DNA of 64,000 nucleotides from CAIYRG01 sp964446945. Lineage in GTDB: Bacteria > Pseudomonadota > Alphaproteobacteria > Micropepsales > Micropepsaceae. Below, piece by piece: positions 27,773 to 36,617 of this stretch (positions are counted from its first letter, which is position 1; the number at the start of each line of letters is the position of its first letter). The notes beneath the pieces were generated by a model. That model was given only the letters and a program-made list of their open reading frames with translations. It was not told the DNA's origin and ran no database searches. The position numbers and the translations under genes are program-made. Where the stretch lies: assembly GCA_964446945.1 (NCBI GenBank), contig CAYUQO010000010.1:62001-126000 (forward strand). Reading direction: 5' to 3'.

Positions 27773-28507
27773 GTGGGCGATTCGGCTGCGGGTTCTTGCA
27801 CACTCGCCTCCGCTCTCGATTTTACGCAACGGCTTGGTGAGGTCTGGTCTCGCGAGATCGGCGGGCGGTTGTGCGGGATTTACCGGATTGGAAGCCTCGC
27901 GCATGGCGGGTTCAACGGCCGGTACAGCGACATCGATGTTGCCATCATAGTTGACGAGCCATTGACCCCCGACGAGCTCGACCTGATGCATGCACGGGCG
28001 TGGGAAGTCTCGAGTGCGCTCGCAGCAAAACTCTCGATTTTCTGGGCGGATCGCAGCTTCCGTGCCGGCCGTTTTCCCCCGCTGGACTGGATGGATTATC
28101 TCGACCATCGCGTAGCGGTCATTGAGAGAGAACGCATCGAGCCGGAGCGGCCAAAGCTTGCTGACATTCGTGCCTGGTTGCGGGGCCTGCCGCTCGCCAA
28201 CTGGACCGGACAGGTTCACCACTTCATGTCTCAGTCCGCGCTCGGCCCCGCAGACCATAAACCGTATGTCCGGTGCTTACTCTATCCCGCTCGTTTCATT
28301 TACAGCTGGGCGACCGGAGCAATGGCTTCCAACGATGATGCCGTTGCTTTCGTCCGGACTGCCGGTGTTGCGGGACTCGATACTGAGCTCATCACCCGGG
28401 CGCTACAGTTCCGGCAGCAGTCGCGCGATCTCGACGATCTTCTTCCCGAACGGATGAAACTGGCCGGACAGCTTTCGGCCTGCACCGGTGTTGTCAGCCA
28501 AAGCTGA
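27773..28507 (+). CDS. Nucleotidyltransferase-domain protein
   Basis: A 244-residue protein with a Pol-beta-type nucleotidyltransferase core: GIYRIGSLAHGGF with Gly40-Ser41, then YSDIDVAIIV with Asp53 and Asp55, followed by a helical C-terminal half. The layout resembles streptomycin/spectinomycin adenylyltransferases and other small-molecule or protein nucleotidyltransferases, but I see no basis for a resistance call. The GTG start lies two bases after the topA stop, so it is probably cotranscribed with topA. It is the first gene of the stretch that separates topA from rnr. Confidence 0.75.
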   Translation: MGDSAAGSCTLASALDFTQRLGEVWSREIGGRLCGIYRIGSLAHGGFNGRYSDIDVAIIVDEPLTPDELDLMHARAWEVSSALAAKLSIFWADRSFRAGRFPPLDWMDYLDHRVAVIERERIEPERPKLADIRAWLRGLPLANWTGQVHHFMSQSALGPADHKPYVRCLLYPARFIYSWATGAMASNDDAVAFVRTAGVAGLDTELITRALQFRQQSRDLDDLLPERMKLAGQLSACTGVVSQS

Positions 28508-28605
28508 CAGAGCCGGCCCCCGTTCGCACTGTCTTCATTTGAATTTCGAGCGCTAACCCGCCGCAGTATCAGCAAATTTGAACTAAACCGAATTGTAACT
28601 TTTGT

Positions 28606-28625
28606 TGTGTGACAATAGTCACACA
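28606..28625. promoter_or_regulatory. CRP/FNR-type palindrome
   Basis: A perfect inverted repeat, TGTGTGAC-AATA-GTCACACA, contains the exact consensus TGTGA-N6-TCACA of the CRP/FNR family. It lies about 80 bases before the ATG of the TadG-like gene at 28705, a position suited to activation. The cognate regulator is not in the window. Confidence 0.6.
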
Positions 28626-28704
28626 GCCGCCTTGCAAACTGACGCGAGGCGATTTCACGGGCACAAGCGCTTACCACTCTTTCAAATTTGGGAGACCAAA
28701 TTCG

Positions 28705-29963
28705 ATGGATGTCCGTACACGATTTTTGGGCTCTGCCCAGAGTTTCTGCCGCTCTCGATCCGGCAATGTCGCAATCATTTCCGCTCTGTGCATGCCCATG
28801 CTCGTGGGTTTTTGCGGGTTGGGCGTTGACACGGCCTTTTGGTATTACAAGCAGCGGCAACTCCAGGGCGCCACGGATATCGCGGCATTCGGCGCGGCGA
28901 CCGCTTTGAATGCGGGCGCGAGTTCGTCGGCCATTTCAGCGCAGGCCAAGTCCGATGCGACCACCAATGGCTGGGACAGCGTCAACGGTTCAATTAGCGT
29001 CAATAATCCTCCAACATCAGGCACGCACGAGACGACCGATTCAGTCGAGGTCATCCTTTCCGAACCCGTGCCAAGGTACTTTTCCGGGCTTTTCTCTTCG
29101 TCCTCCACGGTGACGATCCAGACGCGCGCAGTCGGAACCAAGAATGGGTCCCATGTTGCCTGCGTCATCGCGCTCAGCACGACTGCATCGCCGGCCATCA
29201 ACGTCAGCGGATCAGGCAATCTGGACTCCTCCAACTGCGACGTCATATCCGACTCCACGACAACTGACGCGATTTCTGTGGGCGGGTCGGCGTCAATGAC
29301 CGTCCCCTGCGCTGTGTCCGTCGTCAGCAGTACCCTGACTTCAGGCGTGCACCTGACGAAATGCACGTCCATGACGAACGGCGCCCCGCCGGGTAGAGAT
29401 CCATACGCATCGTGGCGGAGCCGTCGGTCCCAGGCGCGTGCCAGACAGTGTCGAACAAGCAGACAAGCTTTTCGCCGGGCTATTATTGCAGCGGCATCAC
29501 GATCAACTGGAGTGACGCCACCACATTCGCGCCCGGCACCTATTACATCAGTGGCGGGCCTCTCAAGATCAACGGCGGCGCAAATATCACGGCCACGGGT
29601 GTGACGTTTTACATGGCCAGCGGCAACACGGTTCAAATGGCGGGCGGCTCCAACGTGAATATCTCTGCGCCTACCAGCGGCACCTATTCGGGTATCGCCT
29701 TCTTCGGCGCCCGGGCCGATACGACCAGCTCTCCAAGCTTCGGGGGCGGCTCCGGACAGGTGATCACGGGCGTTATCTACTTCCCCAGCCAAAGTGTCGG
29801 TTATTCCGGCAACACTTCGTCGGCCAGCCAATGCACTCAGGTGGTTGGTTATACAGTGACAGTCTCGGGTAACGCGGATTTCCAGGGCACGTGCCCGGGA
29901 GATGGCATGTCGACTGTAAATGTGACGGAGGGCGCGCCAGGCGCGGTCACGCTCAGCGAATAA
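28705..29963 (+). pseudogene. TadG-like pilus/envelope protein, frameshifted
   Basis: The 5' part reads CRSRSGNVAIISALC, then a hydrophobic helix and GVDTAFWYYKQRQLQGATDIAA, the usual N-terminus of TadE/TadG-like proteins encoded with Flp pili. After about residue 235 (PPGRDPYAS) the frame closes into basic nonsense, while another frame opening at about 29412 continues with AEPSVPGAC, YYISGGPLKINGG and GQVITGVIYFPSQSVGY, typical of the C-terminal part of this family. One missing base near 29410 would restore DPYAS-VAEP and a protein of about 419 residues. It is either a real null allele or a sequence error. GGGAGA precedes the ATG. No other tad genes are nearby. Confidence 0.8.
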
Positions 29964-30045
29964 TGTGAATGAGTATCATCCAGTGCCGCACGGCAGCTTA
30001 GGGTCAACAGCGGAACTAGTGCCGGAATCTCTTCAGAAGGATTGC

Positions 30046-30068
30046 CAGGCGCCGCCGGTCGGCGCCTG
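30046..30068. terminator. Hairpin between convergent genes
   Basis: Nine-base arms CAGGCGCCG and CGGCGCCTG around a five-base loop, between the TadG-like gene and the convergent secreted-protein gene. There is no T tract, so termination is only a possibility. Confidence 0.4.
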
Positions 30069-30140
30069 CCCTACTCCGGCCTTCGTGTAATCGCACACAC
30101 CCGCCGGGCGCCGGCGCACTCATGCGCACTGCGCGGCGTT

Positions 30141-31076
30141 TTAAAAATCCGGATGAAGCGCGGTGGGGACGTGTTCGAAGCCCTGATGAAGCACGTCGGT
30201 GTTGTTTTCCGCGCACACGGTCTCCGCCCAGGGCCGCCTGACATGCATGTAGGTGACATTCGCAGTCCACGGCGTGGTGAACACTTTCGGGTCTTCGACT
30301 CGCACCTCGACGCGCAAGCCGTTGTCATATTTATCATCGACCAGCGCCGCGCCGTTGGGGCGTATGAATGCCGACCTGCCCTCGCCGCCGCACACGCAGC
30401 CATCGCGCTGCTCCTGTTGGATCAGCGCGTCCTTCGCCTCATTGGTGGTGATCAGGCGGTAGCGCTCGATGACATGCATCATGTCGCTTTGCGGCGTACC
30501 AAAGCGGTCGGCTGTCGTCCACGGCATCACTTTGATGCCGACCGTATCCACGACCAGCGTGCCACCTTCGTAGTGGCCAATGGAATCGCCGGTGGCAGTC
30601 GGTTTCAGATTGCGTGGATGCGCGGAATTCATGCGCACATGCCGCACCTGCTGATTATTATTGTAAAGTATGACGACTTCGTCGTTGCGCTGCAGCAGCT
30701 GCATGCCGAGCTGAATCGAGAAGAGGTATGGCGGCGAATATACCGCACACTGATTGGACGGATCGGGAAAGTCGTGACCTGAGGCCGACATTTCGCCGCG
30801 CTGTTTCACCACCGCGGCGGCTTCGGGCCGCAAGATCGGGTTCATGTAATCGCCGACGAGCGGCACCGGATCGCCAACCACGATGGGCTCGCTCGCCAGC
30901 GCTCCGGCGCGGCGCAGATTGCGCAGCGGCTGTGGACCCGGGGCGCTGCTGGGCTCGAGATTGAATACGCTGCGGCCCCACATGCCCGAGAAATCCGGAA
31001 TCGCATTCTGGGCATTGGTGATCGCAGGCAGTGCCAGCGCTGCCGCCACGGTGCTGAGTAACAAGAACGTCTTCAT
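30141..31076 (-). CDS. Exported protein, IGHYEGDT family, member 1
   Basis: A 311-residue protein with a signal peptide (MKTFLLLSTVAAALALP, cleavage near NAQ). The central signature GDSIGHYEGGTLVVDTVG is shared with the two tandem genes at 41609 and 42672, as are an N-terminal NPILRPEAA segment, a VRHVRMN strand and a C-terminal FTTPWTANVTY block ending in HPDF. The family is known to me only as uncharacterised exported proteins, abundant in some soil bacteria. This member is the most divergent of the three and has an extra Cys pair, GCVCGG. It follows the GMC oxidoreductase operon on the same strand but about 200 bases away. Confidence 0.8.
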   Translation of the reverse strand: MKTFLLLSTVAAALALPAITNAQNAIPDFSGMWGRSVFNLEPSSAPGPQPLRNLRRAGALASEPIVVGDPVPLVGDYMNPILRPEAAAVVKQRGEMSASGHDFPDPSNQCAVYSPPYLFSIQLGMQLLQRNDEVVILYNNNQQVRHVRMNSAHPRNLKPTATGDSIGHYEGGTLVVDTVGIKVMPWTTADRFGTPQSDMMHVIERYRLITTNEAKDALIQQEQRDGCVCGGEGRSAFIRPNGAALVDDKYDNGLRVEVRVEDPKVFTTPWTANVTYMHVRRPWAETVCAENNTDVLHQGFEHVPTALHPDF

Positions 31077-31203
31077 GCGCGCCTCCCCGGCCGCCCAACC
31101 AATGGAAATTCACAATTTCAGGCTAGCACAGGCGGTTAGGAGCTACCACAGGTTGGACCAGCGACTCGCCTACCGAGCTGTGGTTTGCGCAAGGCGGGCG
31201 CAG

Positions 31204-31262
31204 TAACTCCCCCTTCCCCGCTACGCGGTCCCCCTCCCCCGTAAACGGGGGAGGAAAGCGCG
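31204..31262. repeat. Dispersed GC-rich intergenic repeat
   Basis: Contains CCCCCTTCCCCGCTACGCGG and CCTCCCCCGTAAACGGGGGAGG, a perfect hairpin with a short loop. It lies between the GMC oxidoreductase gene and the promoter side of the secreted-protein gene. Confidence 0.7.
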
Positions 31263-31282
31263 GGAGTGCGGCGTGTCAGGAG

Positions 31283-32917
31283 TCAGTTCAGTTCGCCGCG
31301 TTTGGCCATGGTGGCGATGCGGTCGCCGATGCGGCACGCCAGCGCCTGAATGGTCAGCGAGGGATTCACGCCGGCGCTGGTGGGAAACAGCGAACCATCG
31401 CAAATCCAGAGATTGGGAATGTCCCAGGTGCGGCCATCGGCATTGGTGACGCTTGCGGCGGGATCGGTGCCCATCCGGCAGCCACCGAGCAGATGCGCGG
31501 TGTCAGCCTGGTGCCAGATATCCTTCCCGCCCGCCGCCTCGAGACAATCGCGCATGAAGCGCAGCGAGTGTTCGTAAAGTTTCTTGTCGTCTTCACCGTA
31601 ACCGAAAGTCACGCGCGCGATTTTGAGTCCGAATTCGTCTTCCTCATCGGCGAGTTCAATGCGGTTTTTCTCCTGCGGCAGAACCTCGCCGACGATCTTC
31701 AGTCCCGCATAGTGATTGTATTTCGCCATTTCGTTGCGCAGATCCATGCCCCAGAGTCCGTGGCTGCCCGCGACAGCATGCGACCACTCCATCGGCAGCG
31801 GCCCCTGGCTCAGGAAACAATAGCCGCCGGGAAAATCCTTTCCGCTTCTCGTGTAATTCCAGTGTTCGCAGATCGCCATGCAGGGTGGGCCTTTGTACCA
31901 CCGGATTTCCTCATCCATCACTCCCCAGATGGCGTGGTTCGATTGCGGCATGAAATATTTGCCGACGAGTCCGCTGCTGTTGGCGAGACCGTCCGGGAAC
32001 ATGGGACAGGCGGAATTCAGCAGCAGCCGCGGCGTTTCGATGGCATAGCCCGCGACCACAACATTGCGCGCGCGCTGCCGCCGCCATTGTCCTTCGCGGT
32101 GATAGAGCACTCCGGTTGCACGGCCATCACTTCCGATTTCGACGCGCCCAACCATGGCGAGATCGCGGATTTCCGCACCCGCCGCGATCGCGCGCGGAAT
32201 CCAGGTGACGAGCACGCTCTGCTTGGCATTTGTCGAGCAGCCGATGACGCAAAAGCCGCGATAGACGCAAGGATGCGCGCGGCCGCGCGGCGCAGAGAGG
32301 GTTGCCAGTGGCGTCGCAGCCCAGCCCACTCCCAGTTTTTCGCAGCCGCGCGCGAGCACGAGCCCCGCGGCGTTGACCTCATGCGGACGATAGGGGTAGC
32401 GCGGGCGCTCGGGACCCCAGGGATAATTCACCGGCCCGGAGATCTTCAGCGCCTCTTCGACTTCACCGTAATAGCGCCACATTTCGCCGGGCTCGATCGG
32501 CCAATCCACCGCGTAACCAAGCCGGGAGCGCGCTTTCAACTGGTCCGGATTGATGCGCAGCGACACCATGGTGAAATGCACGGTGCTTCCGCCAACACCG
32601 CGGCCACTGTTGTTGCTGCCAAGCTCAACCGGATCATCGCCCCCCGTGATGCGTTCCGAACGCCAGTAGAGTCTCTGCTGGTGCAGTTCGTCGGAGGCGA
32701 AATCTTCGAGCGGACGCCAGAATGGGCCGGCATCAAAGGCGACGACGGAAAATCCCGCTTCGGCCAGTTTGCAGGCAAGCGTACCGCCGCCCGCTCCGGT
32801 GCCGACAATGGCAAAGTCGACTTCATCCTCGTCGCGATGGCAGCGCATGGGAATCCAGCCGCCGGCCCGAAAGATGTCGGGTGCAAGGCCGTTGGTGGCG
32901 CGCGGGGCATCAGTCAT
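31283..32917 (-). CDS. GMC-family FAD oxidoreductase
   Basis: A 544-residue flavoprotein of the glucose-methanol-choline family, which oxidises alcohols or sugars. The FAD-binding FAIVGTGAGGGTLACKL is near residue 35, GRGVGGSTVHFT follows, and the C-terminal GMC domain has HLLGGCRMGTDP and SLFPTSAGVNPSLTIQA. It pairs with the gluconate-dehydrogenase subunit-3-like gene, whose stop it overlaps by eight bases, so the two form a dehydrogenase of the gluconate/sorbitol membrane type. Neither has a visible Sec or Tat signal. The ATG at 32917 is preferred because upstream sequence in this frame is antisense-like and basic. The substrate is unknown. Confidence 0.9.
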   Translation of the reverse strand: MTDAPRATNGLAPDIFRAGGWIPMRCHRDEDEVDFAIVGTGAGGGTLACKLAEAGFSVVAFDAGPFWRPLEDFASDELHQQRLYWRSERITGGDDPVELGSNNSGRGVGGSTVHFTMVSLRINPDQLKARSRLGYAVDWPIEPGEMWRYYGEVEEALKISGPVNYPWGPERPRYPYRPHEVNAAGLVLARGCEKLGVGWAATPLATLSAPRGRAHPCVYRGFCVIGCSTNAKQSVLVTWIPRAIAAGAEIRDLAMVGRVEIGSDGRATGVLYHREGQWRRQRARNVVVAGYAIETPRLLLNSACPMFPDGLANSSGLVGKYFMPQSNHAIWGVMDEEIRWYKGPPCMAICEHWNYTRSGKDFPGGYCFLSQGPLPMEWSHAVAGSHGLWGMDLRNEMAKYNHYAGLKIVGEVLPQEKNRIELADEEDEFGLKIARVTFGYGEDDKKLYEHSLRFMRDCLEAAGGKDIWHQADTAHLLGGCRMGTDPAASVTNADGRTWDIPNLWICDGSLFPTSAGVNPSLTIQALACRIGDRIATMAKRGELN

Positions 32918-33521
32918 GGGCTTCGATGGCCTCCCACGGATCGCGGCGATCGAAGCCAAGGCGGACATAGCCGCGCGGCGAAGCTGGTCCGCCGAAACCG
33001 ATCTCATTCCACGCGGCGGGATGGGCATAGTAGATGTTCGCCACCTGCCGCAGCATGATCTCGAAGAATTTCTTCGCCGGCAGATCGTGCCAGGCGTCGC
33101 TGCGCACATCGCCGTGCTGGATTGCGCGCAGGGTTGCGTCTTTGAGATTGTCCGCGAGTTCGCCAAAACCCGTGCCGTGCCGCGCCCGGCTCTCGGCGTC
33201 CACAGCCGCGATGCCACGGCGCCAGGCCTCACGCATCGGCGGCATGTTTTCGAAGCGGTAGCCGTCACCCTGATTCCTGTGCAGTTTCCAGTCGATGAAC
33301 GGGGTGATCGGGACCGGCGTGTCAGCCCGATCCGGCTGCGGAATGAGACGGTCGCAAATCGCCTGCAGCGTGTTCCATTCCTGCTCGCTGAAGAAATTGC
33401 GCTCGGGCACATTCTCCAGCCGGTCCTTGATCACGTCGCGCGTCTGTTTGTTCCACGACGGCGAATCCCATTTTTCGAGCACGTCGTAGCCGGGGAAGCG
33501 CTGGGGTATTTCGTTGCTCAT
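32910..33521 (-). CDS. Gluconate 2-dehydrogenase subunit 3-like protein
   Basis: Small subunit of a GMC dehydrogenase, 203 residues. The pattern FFSEQEWNTLQAICDRLIPQ followed by PITPFIDWKLH is typical of the gluconate_2-dh3 family, which supports folding and membrane delivery of the flavoprotein subunit. In many relatives the protein carries a Tat signal; here the N-terminus MSNEIPQRFPGYDV has none. It overlaps the membrane-protein gene upstream by four bases (ATGA) and the GMC gene downstream by eight, so the three are tightly coupled. Confidence 0.87.
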   Translation of the reverse strand: MSNEIPQRFPGYDVLEKWDSPSWNKQTRDVIKDRLENVPERNFFSEQEWNTLQAICDRLIPQPDRADTPVPITPFIDWKLHRNQGDGYRFENMPPMREAWRRGIAAVDAESRARHGTGFGELADNLKDATLRAIQHGDVRSDAWHDLPAKKFFEIMLRQVANIYYAHPAAWNEIGFGGPASPRGYVRLGFDRRDPWEAIEAHD

Positions 33522-34585
33522 GCGCCGTCCATCAGTTGCAGTCCGGCCAATCCTGCGAGCGCGACGCCGGTGAATGATGGTGGAGCCGGAAGCGGCGGTC
33601 CGTTCAGCAGGTTTTGGCTCAGATTGCGAAAACCGCCCATGTTGCGGCTGATGCCGAAGAGGTGGAATCCGACTCCGGCAATACCGAGCGCGAGGGTCGC
33701 CTGCAGCAGCCTGCGGGCGACCCGAATCATTCTTGGACGGACGAGAGTCAGCCCAAGCCCAGCCGCCGCAATGAGCGGAATGGTCACCGGCGCATACATG
33801 AAGGGATCCTGATATGCGCCGCGGAAATGCATCAGCGCCGCTTCCGCCACCGTGCCGACAAGCGCAACGGCGGATGCCGCAGCAATGACAGGGCCTGCAG
33901 GTCCACCCAGCAGCGCCGGGGTGCGGTCTGTTTGCGCCAGCAGGCGCGATGCTGCGAGGCCCGACATACCGGCGAGCGCCAGCGCAAAGGGAGCGCCGAC
34001 CGGCGCGCCATAAAACAGGTTCAGCCAGTCGATGCCACCTTCGCGTTTGGTGAGGTTGTAAACATGAAAACCGAATCCGGCGGTGCCGATGGCGAAGGCA
34101 AATGCGCAGAGCGATTTGCCGGCGAGGCCAAGCCGTTCGGGCCGAAAGGCCGCATGCGCGCTGCTTCCGAGCAGAGCCGCAGAAGTGAGCGGCGCCACAT
34201 ACATGCCGGAATTCTGGTACGCGCCGCGATAATGCTCCAACGCGCTGTCGACGAGCACGCTGAAGGAAAGAATTGCGGCTGCGCCCGACAGGCGGCGCGA
34301 AGCAAGCTGATGTGCTTCAGGGGCAGGCTGAGTGCGCGGCCGGCGGAATGTGCGCCAGAGCGCGAGCCCGGCCAGCGTGGCGACCGCCCCGATCAGAGCC
34401 GCGGCGCCGAGCTTGCGGGCAGTTGATGCCGGCTGCGGGGGCTGAGGCGGAATGGTCAACGGTGCAACAGGATAGCGCGCGTTCGTCCGCGCCACCGCGG
34501 CCGTGGACGAAACGGCGCCGGAGGTCGCCTGATGCGGCCTCATGCCGGTCAGCGACGGATGGGATCGTGCGGGCTCCAGCACCAT
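33518..34585 (-). CDS. Multi-pass membrane protein with internal duplication
   Basis: A 355-residue protein I do not recognise. After a polar, Pro-rich N-terminus (1-56) and a hydrophobic helix (about 58-78) come two homologous membrane modules of about 135 residues. Each has an HYRGAYQ or HFRGAYQ motif (His118 and His253), a MY-AP segment, and a GFH motif (His174 and His308), followed by a polar loop with GG and a further helix. The offset between matching histidines is 134-135 residues. Paired intramembrane histidines could bind haem or metal, so it may be the membrane or electron-transfer subunit of the adjacent dehydrogenase; that is inference. It starts five bases after the PoxB-like gene. 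Confidence 0.75.
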   Translation of the reverse strand: MVLEPARSHPSLTGMRPHQATSGAVSSTAAVARTNARYPVAPLTIPPQPPQPASTARKLGAAALIGAVATLAGLALWRTFRRPRTQPAPEAHQLASRRLSGAAAILSFSVLVDSALEHYRGAYQNSGMYVAPLTSAALLGSSAHAAFRPERLGLAGKSLCAFAFAIGTAGFGFHVYNLTKREGGIDWLNLFYGAPVGAPFALALAGMSGLAASRLLAQTDRTPALLGGPAGPVIAAASAVALVGTVAEAALMHFRGAYQDPFMYAPVTIPLIAAAGLGLTLVRPRMIRVARRLLQATLALGIAGVGFHLFGISRNMGGFRNLSQNLLNGPPLPAPPSFTGVALAGLAGLQLMDGA

Positions 34586-34589
34586 GGGA

Positions 34590-36374
34590 TTACCGCGTGA
34601 AGAGATTTTCGAGAATCTCTTTGGCGGATTGAGCGATGATCCGCGCCTCGCCCGGATCGCCCTTGATGAGGGTAGAGCTGAAGGCCTTGGCGTTCTTCAG
34701 CGTGATGTGCGGAGGCAGCGGGGGAATTTCCGGATCGGTGAATGCTTCCAGCACCACCGGCCGGTCGGCAGCGAAGGCTTCACGCCAGGCATCCGCCACG
34801 TGATCGGGATGATCGACAAAGATTCCCTTCAACCCGAGCAGTTCGGCATAGCTGGAAAAGCGCACATCCGGCACATCCTGCGAAGCCTCGAACTTGGGGT
34901 CGCCGCTTTGTGCGCGCATTTCCCAGGTCACCTGGTTGAGGTCGCGATTGTTCAGCACGAGGACAACGAGGCGTGGATCGGACCACTTCTTCCAGTATTT
35001 CGCGATGGTGATGAGTCCATTCATGCCGTTCATCTGCATGGCGCCATCGCCGACGATGGCCAGCACCGTACGGTCCGGATGGGCGAATTTTGCCGCAATC
35101 GCGTAGGGCATGCCGGGGCCCATGGTGGCGAGCGAGCCGGAAACCGATGCCATCATTCCGCGGCGAATCTTGATGTCGCGCGCGAACCAGTTCGTCCCCG
35201 AACCGGTATCGCAGGCAATGATCGTTTTTTCGGGCAGCAACGGCGACAATTCCCAGAACACACGCTGGGGATTGAGCGGCTCACCATCATTCATGGCGTG
35301 CTTTTCCAGCAGTTTCCACCAGCGCTCGACGCTTTTCTCAATCTTCCCGCGCCAGGAACGGTCCTGCTTCTGTTCCAGCAGCGGCAGCAGCGCACGCAGC
35401 GTCGCGGCGGAGTCACCGATCAGATTGACTTCCATGGGATAGCGCATGCTGACCATGCGGGGATCGATATCGATCTGCACGCCTTTTGCCTGTCCTTCCG
35501 GCGGCAGGAATTCGACATAGGGGAAACGCGACCCGATCATGAACAGCGTGTCGCAGCCCATCATCAGCTCATAGCTCGGCCGCGTGCCGAGCAGACCGAT
35601 CGAGCCCGTGCAGTATGGAAGATCATCGGGAAGGCAGGCTTTCCCGAGCAGAGCCTTCGCGACTCCTGCGCCGAGTTTTTCCGCGACCTGCATCAGTTCG
35701 TCTGTCGCCTTCAACGCCCCTGCGCCGGCGAGAATCGCGACCTTTTTCCCGGCATTGAGAATGCGCGCGGCGCGCTCGAGATCGGCTTTCGACGGCAGAA
35801 TCTCCGGGATGCTGTAACCGGCGCCGGTCCACACTGCGCCATGCATTTGCGGTGGCGATTCGACTGCCTTCATTTCCTGCACGTCTTTCGGAAGAATGAC
35901 GCAAGTCACGGTGCGTTCGGCTTTGGCGATACGCGCGGCGCGGTCGATCAATTGCCGGACCTGCGCCGGCGTCGTCGCCATGTGGACGAATTCGCCGGCA
36001 ACATCCTTAAACAATGAGATGAGGTCGACTTCCTGCTGATAATTGGCGCCGAGTGCGGTGCGCGCCTGTTGGCCGACAATGGCGAGTACCGGCTGGTGGT
36101 CCATGCGGGCGTCATAGAGCCCGTTCAGCAGATGGATGGCACCCGGACCCGATGTGGCGACGCAGACCCCGAGTTCGCCGGTGAATTTGGCATGGGCACA
36201 GGCCATGAAGGCGGCCATTTCCTCGTGGCGCACCTGGACGAATTCGAAACGGTCCTTGGCGCGCTCCAGTCCACCGATCAGACCGTTGATGCCGTCGCCG
36301 GGGAACCCGAATATGCGCTTCACGCCCCATTGGGAGAGACGTTCCCAGACAAAATCGCCGACGGTCCTGGCCAT
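34590..36374 (-). CDS. TPP-dependent pyruvate oxidase/dehydrogenase (PoxB-like)
   Basis: A 594-residue thiamine-diphosphate enzyme. The N-terminal domain has GFPGDGINGLIGGL and the catalytic Glu51 in VRHEEMAAF; the middle domain has AGAGALKATDELM and IGSRFPYVEFLP; the C-terminal domain has the ThDP motif AIVGDGAMQMNG ending at LVLNNRDLNQ. Overall order and the tail PPHITLKNAKAF resemble PoxB, which decarboxylates pyruvate to acetate and reduces quinone, more than acetolactate synthase. I chose the ATG at 36374 with AAGGTG upstream; longer frames are not supported. It heads an operon with the membrane protein, subunit-3 and GMC genes. Confidence 0.85.
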   Translation of the reverse strand: MARTVGDFVWERLSQWGVKRIFGFPGDGINGLIGGLERAKDRFEFVQVRHEEMAAFMACAHAKFTGELGVCVATSGPGAIHLLNGLYDARMDHQPVLAIVGQQARTALGANYQQEVDLISLFKDVAGEFVHMATTPAQVRQLIDRAARIAKAERTVTCVILPKDVQEMKAVESPPQMHGAVWTGAGYSIPEILPSKADLERAARILNAGKKVAILAGAGALKATDELMQVAEKLGAGVAKALLGKACLPDDLPYCTGSIGLLGTRPSYELMMGCDTLFMIGSRFPYVEFLPPEGQAKGVQIDIDPRMVSMRYPMEVNLIGDSAATLRALLPLLEQKQDRSWRGKIEKSVERWWKLLEKHAMNDGEPLNPQRVFWELSPLLPEKTIIACDTGSGTNWFARDIKIRRGMMASVSGSLATMGPGMPYAIAAKFAHPDRTVLAIVGDGAMQMNGMNGLITIAKYWKKWSDPRLVVLVLNNRDLNQVTWEMRAQSGDPKFEASQDVPDVRFSSYAELLGLKGIFVDHPDHVADAWREAFAADRPVVLEAFTDPEIPPLPPHITLKNAKAFSSTLIKGDPGEARIIAQSAKEILENLFTR

Positions 36375-36562
36375 GTGAGCACCTTTTATTTTCGCGAGCG
36401 CGAGAATTCCCGAAACGGACATTAATCTAACAGCATCACCATGGGCGCGTTCCGGACCGCGCGCAGATGTGCACTGGCCGTGGTTCCCGATCGTTCCGTA
36501 CACATCTTCGCGAATGGACCTGCGGTGGTTTTGGGCGGTGCGCGCAGCGCGCGCGAGTCGCC

Positions 36563-36596
36563 TTGACATAATATAGGACTTCTCCTATTCATAGGA
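36563..36596 (+). promoter_or_regulatory. Sigma70-like promoter overlapped by an inverted repeat
   Basis: TTGACA at 36563-36568, a 17-base spacer, and TATTCA at 36586-36591. The spacer and -10 hold the palindrome ATAGGA-CTTC-TCCTAT, and a third ATAGGA follows at 36591. A repressor bound here would block the promoter of the GIY-YIG gene at 36618. Confidence 0.6.
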
Positions 36597-36617
36597 TGAA
36601 ACCGCCTGGAGCGCTGG

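Noticed and set aside
27773..28507. Aminoglycoside-resistance gene
   Set aside because: Only the generic nucleotidyltransferase core is visible; nothing specific to the resistance enzymes.
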